Positions 25,548 to 32,462 of a stretch of 64,000 bases of DNA are shown in pieces. The position numbers and the translations under genes are program-made. This DNA is from Andreprevotia sp. IGB-42 (GTDB lineage: Bacteria; Pseudomonadota; Gammaproteobacteria; Burkholderiales; Chitinibacteraceae), in contig NZ_WXTX01000007.1 of NCBI RefSeq assembly GCF_009848685.1, positions 62,001 to 126,000 on the forward strand. Direction: 5' to 3'. The first letter of the stretch is position 1; every line of letters starts with the position of its first letter. The notes below the pieces were generated by a model. That model did not search any database and had not been told where the DNA came from. It saw only the letters and a program-made list of their open reading frames with translations.

Positions 25548-26654
25548 GTGAGCTTGCGCTGGGATATCTTCTGCCGCGTGGTCGACAACTACGGCGATAT
25601 CGGCGTGTGCTGGCGGCTGGCGCGGCAACTGGCCACCGAGCATGCGGCAAGCGTGCGGCTGTGGGTAGATGACCTTGGCAGTTTTGCGCGGCTTTGCCCG
25701 CAGCTCGATCCCGCTGCGGCACAGCAGATGCTGGCGGGCATCGATGTGCGGCACTGGGGGGCGGACGTCGCCGTCAATGAGGTGGGCGAGGTGGTGATCG
25801 AGGCATTTGCCTGTGAGCTGCCGGCCAGTGCGCTGGCCGCGATGCGCACCCGCAGTACGCCGCCGGTGTGGATCAACCTGGAATACCTGAGCGCGGAAGA
25901 CTGGGTGGAAGGCTGCCATCAACTGGCCAGCCCGCAAGCGGGCGGCTTGAAGAAGCATTTTTTCTTTCCCGGTTTCAGCGCCGCAACCGGCGGCCTGCTG
26001 GGTGAGCGGGCGATGCGCGCCGCGCGCGCCGCATGGACGGAGGCGGATGCCGTGCAGCACCTGCAGGCATACGGGGCACTGCCGGAAGGTGCATTGCGCG
26101 TCTCGCTGTTTGCGTACGAGAACGCCGCGATTGCCCGCCTGCTGGATGCCTGGGCATACGGCAGCCGCGACGTGATGTGCTACCTGCCGGAAGGGCGCCT
26201 CCTGCCTCAGGTGGCGGCATGGGCCGGCAGGGCGCTGGCGGCTGGCAATATGGTGCAGCAGGGCCGGCTGGCGCTGCACGTACTGCCCTTGCTCGATCAG
26301 GACGGCTATGATCGCCTGTTGTGGAGTTGCCACGTCAACTTCGTGCGTGGTGAAGACAGCTTCGTGCGCGCGCAGTGGGCGGCCCGGCCCATGGTGTGGC
26401 ACATCTACCGGCAGGAAGAGGGCGCACACCTGATCAAGCTGGAGGCCTTCCTGGCCCGCTACGGTGCAGGGCCGGCGAGTGATGCGCTGATGCAGGCGTG
26501 GAATGACGAAGCGGACGTTGCGCTGGCCTGGCAAGCGGCGTTGGCCAGCCTGCCGCAGCTGCAGGCACACGCGGAACGATGGGCGCAGCAGCAGGCATCG
26601 CACAATGATCTTGCCGGCAATCTGGTCAGTTTCGTAAAGACCCTGTTAAAATAG
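25548..26654 (+). CDS. earP: EF-P arginine rhamnosyltransferase EarP
   Basis: A 368-residue GT-B-fold glycosyltransferase (GT104) that inverts dTDP-L-rhamnose onto Arg32 of elongation factor P. The N-terminal FCRVVDNYGDIGVCWRLARQ places the catalytic or structural Asp13 and Asp17 where studied EarP proteins have them. The nucleotide-sugar-binding block NFVRGEDSFVRAQWA carries Glu269-Asp270. The start is GTG 25548. It lies 42 bp before efp on the same strand, the diagnostic arrangement for this modification system in betaproteobacteria and pseudomonads. Loss of EarP impairs translation of polyproline stretches in those organisms. Confidence 0.96.
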   Translation: MSLRWDIFCRVVDNYGDIGVCWRLARQLATEHAASVRLWVDDLGSFARLCPQLDPAAAQQMLAGIDVRHWGADVAVNEVGEVVIEAFACELPASALAAMRTRSTPPVWINLEYLSAEDWVEGCHQLASPQAGGLKKHFFFPGFSAATGGLLGERAMRAARAAWTEADAVQHLQAYGALPEGALRVSLFAYENAAIARLLDAWAYGSRDVMCYLPEGRLLPQVAAWAGRALAAGNMVQQGRLALHVLPLLDQDGYDRLLWSCHVNFVRGEDSFVRAQWAARPMVWHIYRQEEGAHLIKLEAFLARYGAGPASDALMQAWNDEADVALAWQAALASLPQLQAHAERWAQQQASHNDLAGNLVSFVKTLLK

Positions 26655-26696
26655 CGAGTTATCTTTTCAAGCCCTGCTGCAATCAGGAACATCCGA

Positions 26697-27260
26697 ATGA
26701 AAACCGCACAAGAAGTCCGTCCCGGCAACGTCATCATGGTCGACGGCCAGCCGCTGGTAGTCCAGAAAGCTGAATACAACAAATCCGGCCGTAACTCGGC
26801 CGTGGTCAAGATGAAGATGAAGAACCTGCTGACCGATTCGGCTTCCGAATCCGTGTTCAAGGCAGACGACAAGTTCGACGTCATTGTGCTCGACAAGAAA
26901 GAATGCACCTACTCGTACTTTGCTGACCCGATGTTCGTGTTCATGGACGCCGAGTTCAACCAGTACGAAGTGGAAGCCGAAAACGTCGGCGACAGCGTCC
27001 ACTTCATCGTGGATGGCATGGAAGATCTCTGTGAAGTGACCTTCTACGACGGCAAGGCGATTTCGGTTGAACTGCCGAACACCATCGTGCGCGAAATCGA
27101 ATACACCGAGCCTGCAGTGCGTGGTGATACATCGGGCAAGGTCATGAAACCGGGCAAGCTGAAGGGCTCCGCATTCGAGCTGCCGGTGGCTGCTTTCATC
27201 GAAATCGGTGACAAGATCGAAATCGATACCCGCACCATGGAATTCAAGAAGCGCGCATAA
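26697..27260 (+). CDS. efp: translation elongation factor P
   Basis: A 187-residue three-domain (KOW, S1-like, OB) tRNA-shaped factor that rescues ribosomes stalled on consecutive prolines. The modified loop reads [12 protein letters not shown] with Arg32 exactly at position 32, not Lys34, so it is of the EarP/rhamnose type and consistent with the upstream gene. The family C-terminal signature is [17 protein letters not shown]. It is probably co-transcribed with earP and ends at a strong terminator. Confidence 0.98.
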   Translation: MKTAQEVRPGNVIMVDGQPLVVQKAEYNKSGRNSAVVKMKMKNLLTDSASESVFKADDKFDVIVLDKKECTYSYFADPMFVFMDAEFNQYEVEAENVGDSVHFIVDGMEDLCEVTFYDGKAISVELPNTIVREIEYTEPAVRGDTSGKVMKPGKLKGSAFELPVAAFIEIGDKIEIDTRTMEFKKRA

Positions 27261-27277
27261 GCGAGCTTGTTGACCGG

Positions 27278-27308
27278 AAAAAACCGCTCGCCCGAGCGGT
27301 TTTTTTTT
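27278..27308 (+). terminator. rho-independent terminator of efp
   Basis: AACCGCTCG / CGAGCGGTT hairpin with a tiny CC loop, preceded by an A-run and followed by nine T (27300-27308), 18 bp after the efp stop. Confidence 0.93.
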
Positions 27309-27379
27309 CGTCGGTAAATCTGATGTGCTGTCCCGCATTCGCAGCAGGCGCAACGCGGGAACGCTAAACTCACCGCATC

Positions 27380-27634
27380 ATGCAAAGAATCGCCATCTGC
27401 ATCAATCGCCGTTTCGGCCACAACACCTCGTGCGCACAGCGTGGCAGCGTGGCGCTGGCCGATGCGTTCGAGGCGGCCATTGCCGCACGTGGCTTGTCGC
27501 TGAAGGTGATGCGGCTGCCGTGCATGGGCGCCTGCGAAATTGGTCCCAACGTGAAAGAGGTGGGAGGCGATATCTGGCATGAAGTGAGCGAGGCCGATAT
27601 CCCGCGCATACTGGATGAACTGGCCCAGCCCTGA
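27380..27634 (+). CDS. thioredoxin-like [2Fe-2S] ferredoxin-type protein
   Basis: An 84-residue small protein. Cys residues are arranged as Cys8, Cys18 (NTSCAQRGS) and a LPCMGACEIGPNV pair. The CxxxGS ... CxGxCxxGP pattern is that of thioredoxin-like [2Fe-2S] ferredoxins, in which four Cys hold the cluster. It probably acts as a cytoplasmic electron carrier. It is small for the family (usually 90-110). There is no good SD before ATG 27380. It is a stand-alone gene between efp and the TM2 gene, and the partner is not evident. Confidence 0.8.
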   Translation: MQRIAICINRRFGHNTSCAQRGSVALADAFEAAIAARGLSLKVMRLPCMGACEIGPNVKEVGGDIWHEVSEADIPRILDELAQP

Positions 27635-27749
27635 TCCGCATTGCCCATTGGCGCGACACCTTGATCTGCCGTTGTTCTCCATGGCTGACCCGCTGTGTAA
27701 TATGCAGGCAGCGCCGACATGACTTCGGCATTAAACGGGTGGGGACAAG

Positions 27750-28520
27750 ATGGGACAATTGGCATTCTGTGGTGCGTGTGGAAAGCAGCAACCGCTACCG
27801 GTACCGGCCGTGTGCCCGTACTGCAAAAACACGCCGATCGGTGGCAAGCGCTACAAGGACAAGACTGCGGCTGGCCTGCTGGCGATTTTCCTGGGCTGGC
27901 TGGGCGCTCACCGCTTTTACCTGGGGCAGTGGTGGGGCATTTTCTATTTGCTGTTTTTCTGGACGTGGATTCCGGGACTGGTGTCCTTTATCGAAGGGAT
28001 CGTGTTCCTGTGCACGGATGCGGCACGCTGGGATGAAAAGCGCAACGCGGGCGTAGCCCGCGGCGCAGGGGGCAATAGCACCGGCTTGATCATCGGGCTG
28101 TTGGCCGTTGCCTTCGTCGGCCTGATCGCGGTAATCGGCATGCTTGCTGCGGTGGCCATTCCTGCCTATCAGGACTACACCAACCGCGCCAAGCTTGCCA
28201 GCGCGGCGATCTATGGGGATCAGGCTGCTGCGGTGGTGGGCGATTACGTGATTGCCAACAAGACCATACCCGCAGATCTGGCCCAAGCCGGCTTTGCTGA
28301 AGCGAAACCTGCTGCCGTCGAGTCGATCAGTATTGATCCGAAAAATGCCACCATCAGCCTGGTGCTGGCTGGCAAGGGCTTGCTGGGCGGCAAGACTTTC
28401 CTGCTCGTGCCCACAGCGGCAGATAGCGGGAAGATCACCTGGTCGTGCGGAAGTGATGACATCCCGCAGAATATCCTGCCAAAGAAGTGCCATACCGAAT
28501 CGGCTGCTGCCGGCAAGTAA
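27750..28520 (+). CDS. zinc-ribbon / TM2-domain / type IV pilin-like fusion protein
   Basis: A 256-residue membrane protein with an unusual order. Residues 7-25 hold a zinc ribbon (CGAC ... CPYC). Residues about 38-95 form a TM2 domain (TAAGLLAIFLGWLGAHRFYL, GIFYLLFFWTWIPGLVSFIE). A third hydrophobic helix then ends LAAVAIPAYQDYTNRAKLAS, the canonical type IV pilin N-helix end, and a roughly 110-residue soluble pilin-like head with two Cys (WSCGSD, KKCHTE) follows. There is no prepilin-peptidase site (no GFTLIE), so the pilin helix is probably a plain membrane anchor. The start is 27750 with GGGG. Function unknown. Confidence 0.85.
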   Translation: MGQLAFCGACGKQQPLPVPAVCPYCKNTPIGGKRYKDKTAAGLLAIFLGWLGAHRFYLGQWWGIFYLLFFWTWIPGLVSFIEGIVFLCTDAARWDEKRNAGVARGAGGNSTGLIIGLLAVAFVGLIAVIGMLAAVAIPAYQDYTNRAKLASAAIYGDQAAAVVGDYVIANKTIPADLAQAGFAEAKPAAVESISIDPKNATISLVLAGKGLLGGKTFLLVPTAADSGKITWSCGSDDIPQNILPKKCHTESAAAGK

Positions 28521-28540
28521 AGGTACTGCAAGTGATCACG

Positions 28541-28572
28541 CAAACCCCGGCTTCAAGCGGGGTTTGTTTTTT
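28541..28572 (+). terminator. rho-independent terminator after the TM2/pilin gene
   Basis: CAAACCCCG and CGGGGTTTG form a nine-pair stem with an eight-base loop, followed by TTTTTT at 28567-28572. Confidence 0.9.
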
Positions 28573-28602
28573 GGAATGCCGATGAAGCATACAGGAGCCG
28601 GC

Positions 28603-29337
28603 ATGGATGTGACCGAGTTGCAACATCGTCTGGCCGCGGATGAAGCACTGGCGCCGCATGCCGATTATCTGCTGGGCATCGCCAGGCCCTGCGTGAACAT
28701 CGAGCTGGCCGGACAAACGACAGCGGCAGCGGTCAGCCGCTTTGGCGGCCAGCCATGTGTTCCCGCCGGTTTTCAATGGCCCAGCCACCCCGCGGGGCGC
28801 TATCGTTTCCTGGGCCAGATCAATTTTGCCGAAATTGCCGATGCCCCATCGCTCTTGCCCCGCTCGGGCTTGCTGGCGCTGTTTTACGCCGAGGATGTAG
28901 ATGGCGACGAGGTGTTCTGGCAGGACGAAGGTTATGTGCAGGGTTTTTACTGGCCGGATCATGCCGATCACGTGCTGATGCCTTGCCCCACCGGCGACGA
29001 CATCCCCGCCTGGCAAATTACGCTGCAGAGCGGCGTCGACTTGCCGCTTTTCGACGTGTTGCGTGATGACTGGCCAGAGGATCCGGAAATGCTCACGGAT
29101 GGAATCTGCGACATCGTGCGCGGCGGCGATGTCATCCATAACTACCTGCTGGGCTATCCATCGTATTGCACGCTCTGCTACGACCCTGCGCCGCCAGGCT
29201 GGATCTCCTTGCTGACGGTGTTCTCGTTACCCGAGCTGCAATGGTGCTGGCACGATGGCGACAAGCTGATGGTGTTCATCGAGCCGGACAAACTGCAGCG
29301 CGCCGATTTCAGTCATCTTAAAAGCGATGCCGGCTAG
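28603..29337 (+). CDS. DUF1963 (YwqG-like) protein
   Basis: A 244-residue cytoplasmic protein with the YwqG/DUF1963 blocks: SRFGGQPCVPAGFQWPSHPA, RYRFLGQINFAEIADAPSLL, GLLALFYAED, and later HNYLLGYPSYCTLCYD and LMVFIEPDKLQRADFS. The family is common in bacterial genomes, sometimes in polymorphic-toxin immunity clusters, and its biochemistry is not established. I see no toxin gene beside this copy. ATG 28603 has GGAG seven bases upstream. It is followed by a hairpin that also faces the convergent nuclease gene. Confidence 0.88.
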   Translation: MDVTELQHRLAADEALAPHADYLLGIARPCVNIELAGQTTAAAVSRFGGQPCVPAGFQWPSHPAGRYRFLGQINFAEIADAPSLLPRSGLLALFYAEDVDGDEVFWQDEGYVQGFYWPDHADHVLMPCPTGDDIPAWQITLQSGVDLPLFDVLRDDWPEDPEMLTDGICDIVRGGDVIHNYLLGYPSYCTLCYDPAPPGWISLLTVFSLPELQWCWHDGDKLMVFIEPDKLQRADFSHLKSDAG

Positions 29338-29402
29338 CCGCAGCAGCGCCGCGGCGGGCGGGCGCCGGCTCCAGTGCATGCGGTTGCTGACAGGCCAGCG
29401 GA

Positions 29403-29439
29403 AAGCAGAACGGGGCGGATGATACGCCCCGTTCTGCTT
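29403..29439. terminator. terminator-like hairpin between convergent genes
   Basis: AAGCAGAACGGGGCG and CGCCCCGTTCTGCTT form a perfect 15-pair stem with a seven-base GATGATA loop, between the DUF1963 gene (plus) and the nuclease gene (minus). T-tracts are short on both sides. Confidence 0.65.
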
Positions 29440-29467
29440 CATCTCCCGCGCCGGCGCGGGCTTCGCT

Positions 29468-32197
29468 TTACTGCTGTTGCTGCCAGAGCGATGGTGCCAC
29501 GCCCGGCTGCCAATCGCCCTGGGCGGTGTGCGCCACGGTGCACAGGTAAGTCAGGCCGTTGTAGCGTACGCGGTCACCCAGGGCGTAGGCGTTGCCCACG
29601 ATCCAGTCGGTGACGGTGGTGGCGGGTTGCGGCGGTGACACCTGCTGTTGTGCCACTTCCGTGGTGCAGGTGCCCAGCTTCTTCCAGACCTCCCACTGGC
29701 CGGACTGCTGCGGGTTTTCACCCTGCGTCCACCACTTGGCCTCGTAGTTCACCGTGCCGATGCTGGCGCGCTGGCCGGCCGTGTAGGCAACACCGGCAGT
29801 CCAGTTGGCGAAGCATCCCGGCAACACCGGGCCGATGGCGAAGCGGGCCACTTCCGGATCGTGATCGCTGGTCTGGTCGGCAAATTCGCTGTTGGTGTGT
29901 ACCGCATCGTACTCGGCGCGGGCCGCCAGGTTGGCGCTGGCCAGGATATGATCCAGCACCTGGCTGTTGCCTTCGAACACATAGGTATAGCGCTCGTTTT
30001 CCGGCAGTGTTTCGATCAGGTCGACGAGGCCGGTGGCCTTCAGCTTGCCCACCGCATCGGAGAACTGGAAGTCGTTCAGGTCACCCAGTACGATCAGCCT
30101 GGCCTGCGGATCGCGGCTGGTCAGGCTGGTGACGAAATCGGCTACCAGTCTGGCCTGCTGGTTGCGCTGCACTTCCGAGCTGCGTACCGGCGGCTGGTAG
30201 CGGCCGGACAGCGGCTGGTCGCCACCCTTCGAGTTCCAGTGGTTGGCGATCACGAACACGGTCTGGCCGGCAAACACGAACTCGCCCACCAGCGGCTTGC
30301 GGCTGCTGTTGAATGCGGCATCGGCCGGCTGGATACGGCCAGGGCTGGCGCTCAGGCACACCGCGTTGCCGCAGCTGGTGACGGCTACGGCGCTGGTGGC
30401 GGTGCCACCGGCGCGATCGACGAATTGCACGCGGGCCGGGTTGTACAGGAAGCCGACGCGGATATTGCCGCCCGGCTCGCCACCGTCCTGGTCGTTCACC
30501 GGATCGATCGAGCGCCAGCTGTAGGCCGGGCCGCCAGCGGCGGAGATGGCGGCGATCAGCCTGGCGAAGGTTTCACTGGCGCTGACCACGCCGTCATCGG
30601 TGGCGCCGTTGTTGTCCTGCATTTCCATCAGGCCGACGATATCCGGCGATTGCAGGTTGCTGACCACTTGCTGCGCCAGGCGGGCGAACTTGGCTGCATC
30701 ATCCCTGGGCGAGAGATTCTCGACGTTGAACGAGGCCACTGCCAGCTCTTCGGTGCGCTGCTTGCGGGTTACTTCCTGCTGCAGGCCGCCGCTCACCAGC
30801 GGCGAGACTTCGCTGGCACGCAGCATGACGTTGCCGAAGTTGTAGTCCAGCACGCCTACCACGCGGGCCAGGCCATCGCCCACGTTCATCCTGGGCGGGG
30901 TCACGCTGCCGGCTTCCACGATCACGCGTTCCGGGTTGAAATCATCCGCGCGGATGATCAGGCCACCGCGTGGCGTGCGTACATCGGCACCGATGCCGGC
31001 ATTGGCCACCAGCGGGGTTTCGCCGTAGCTGTTGCTGGGGCCGACGGCGACGGCATTGGCGATTTCCACCCGCATGCCTTCCAGCGCTTCATAAAAATCC
31101 AGGCCGTTGTTCAGGTCCAGCGCCGCAGCGGTTTCCACATCACCTGCGGCACCTTGCCAGATCACCTTGTTGGGTTGCGTGCCGAGCAGCACGCCCGGCG
31201 GCAATGCATTGCCGCTGGAGAGCTTGCTGACCTGCGGGCTGGCCAGCTCGGTCACGGTGAGGTTGTTGGTGCCGCTGCTGCCGCCCGGGCGGAATTCGCT
31301 GACCTTGCCGCTGACCAGCACCTTGTCGCCCACGGCCACTGCCGGCGCGCTGCTGGTGAAGACGAACACGCCTTCCGAGGTACGCGGGTCGTTGTCCGCT
31401 ACTTCATCCTGGAAGTAGAAGCCGTTGCTGACCACCAGCGTGACGATGCCGGGCACATTGGCAACCGATTGACCATCGAGCGGCGAGCGGTGTGCGCTGC
31501 CCTGGATATCATGGATGCGGACACTGCCCGGTGTCGGGTTGGGTGTCGGGGTAGGGGACGGCGTTGGTGTCGGTGTCGGCGTGGGGTTGCCGGTACCGCC
31601 GCATGCGCTGGCCTGTGTGGTGCTGTTGCGCGGCAGCGGTGCGCCAGCGGTGAAATCGGCGCTGTTGTTGTTGGTGTCGCTGCAGCCGCCCTGTGCGCGC
31701 AGCGCGGCGGTGGTGTTGGAGATGACCGGGGCAGGCGCGGTTTCGCTGTCGTTGGCGGTGCCGAAGCCGACAAAATCCAGTACCGACAGATCGCTAGCGC
31801 AGCTGGCGCCGCAGGCCAGCGCATTGGCGCCATTCACCAGCGCGACCTTGCCGGTGGTGCCGCTCAACGCCAGCGTGCCGATGGCATCCGGCGTGGGCAG
31901 CGCTGCTGCGGCGGTGTTGGCGCCGGCCGCCTGCTGCACCAGGTAGTACTGACCCGGTTGCAGCACGCCTGCAATGGGTGTGCGCTGCCAGCTGGTACCG
32001 GTGCTGCTGGCATATTGCACGCTCAGGCCGTCGAGCACGGCTGCGGTGTCGCCGGCATTGAAGAGTTCGATGAAGTCGTTGCGCAACGTGGCGCCGCTGT
32101 TGCCGCCGCCCCCGTAAACCTGGCTGATGACAACGCCGGCGTAGGTGGGCAGCGCCAGCGCGCAGGCGCAGGCAAGAACGAGTGGTTTGAGTTTCAT
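29468..32197 (-). CDS. ExeM/NucH-type extracellular endonuclease with two chitin-binding modules
   Basis: A 909-residue secreted protein. Order: signal peptide (about 1-20, LALPTYA); lamin-tail domain (VISQVYGGGGNSGATLRNDF, then IELFNAGDTA); a Pro/Thr-rich linker (about 205-225); an OB-like region; and an endonuclease/exonuclease/phosphatase domain (VASFNVENLSPRDDAAKFAR, DIVGLMEMQDN, VFVIANHWNSKGGDQP, VLGDLNDFQFSD, LDHILAS, TSDHDPE). The C-terminal approx. 120 residues hold two CBM5/12-like chitin-binding modules (AKWWTQGENP in the first; WIVGNAYALGDRVRYNGLTY in the second). The nuclease part matches ExeM/NucH; CBMs on it are unusual. It should hydrolyse extracellular DNA and stick to chitin. 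A chitinase lies just upstream on the same strand. Confidence 0.92.
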   Translation of the reverse strand: MKLKPLVLACACALALPTYAGVVISQVYGGGGNSGATLRNDFIELFNAGDTAAVLDGLSVQYASSTGTSWQRTPIAGVLQPGQYYLVQQAAGANTAAAALPTPDAIGTLALSGTTGKVALVNGANALACGASCASDLSVLDFVGFGTANDSETAPAPVISNTTAALRAQGGCSDTNNNSADFTAGAPLPRNSTTQASACGGTGNPTPTPTPTPSPTPTPNPTPGSVRIHDIQGSAHRSPLDGQSVANVPGIVTLVVSNGFYFQDEVADNDPRTSEGVFVFTSSAPAVAVGDKVLVSGKVSEFRPGGSSGTNNLTVTELASPQVSKLSSGNALPPGVLLGTQPNKVIWQGAAGDVETAAALDLNNGLDFYEALEGMRVEIANAVAVGPSNSYGETPLVANAGIGADVRTPRGGLIIRADDFNPERVIVEAGSVTPPRMNVGDGLARVVGVLDYNFGNVMLRASEVSPLVSGGLQQEVTRKQRTEELAVASFNVENLSPRDDAAKFARLAQQVVSNLQSPDIVGLMEMQDNNGATDDGVVSASETFARLIAAISAAGGPAYSWRSIDPVNDQDGGEPGGNIRVGFLYNPARVQFVDRAGGTATSAVAVTSCGNAVCLSASPGRIQPADAAFNSSRKPLVGEFVFAGQTVFVIANHWNSKGGDQPLSGRYQPPVRSSEVQRNQQARLVADFVTSLTSRDPQARLIVLGDLNDFQFSDAVGKLKATGLVDLIETLPENERYTYVFEGNSQVLDHILASANLAARAEYDAVHTNSEFADQTSDHDPEVARFAIGPVLPGCFANWTAGVAYTAGQRASIGTVNYEAKWWTQGENPQQSGQWEVWKKLGTCTTEVAQQQVSPPQPATTVTDWIVGNAYALGDRVRYNGLTYLCTVAHTAQGDWQPGVAPSLWQQQQ

Positions 32198-32405
32198 GGG
32201 AGGGTCCGGGTGGAAGGTCGCGGCCAAGGCTAGCGTGCGCATGTGACCGCAGAAAAAAGCTTTTCTTGCAGTCATCATTTCCTGCGGGAACGGCCACAGT
32301 GGCGTGCGGGCCATGTGCGGCAAAACCAACGTTTTACCGGCCCGCCAGTGGCTGGCGGTGATGCGTGCGCCACACGGGGCACGCAGGGCCCGAACCCGGC
32401 GCCCA

Positions 32406-32436
32406 TAAAAAAACCCCGGCTTGTGGCCGGGGTTTT
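32406..32436 (-). terminator. rho-independent terminator of the chitinase gene
   Basis: On the minus strand AAAACCCCGGC / GCCGGGGTTTT forms an 11-pair stem with a five-base loop and ends in a run of at least seven T. It lies 27 bp past the chitinase stop, so the nuclease gene downstream probably has its own promoter. Confidence 0.9.
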
Positions 32437-32462
32437 CAGTACTGCACAGGCGGGTGCGAAGC

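Noticed and set aside
29648-32233. 861-residue open frame antisense to the nuclease gene
   Set aside because: Same cause: biased third codon positions leave the opposite frame open. Composition is unlike real proteins of this genome.
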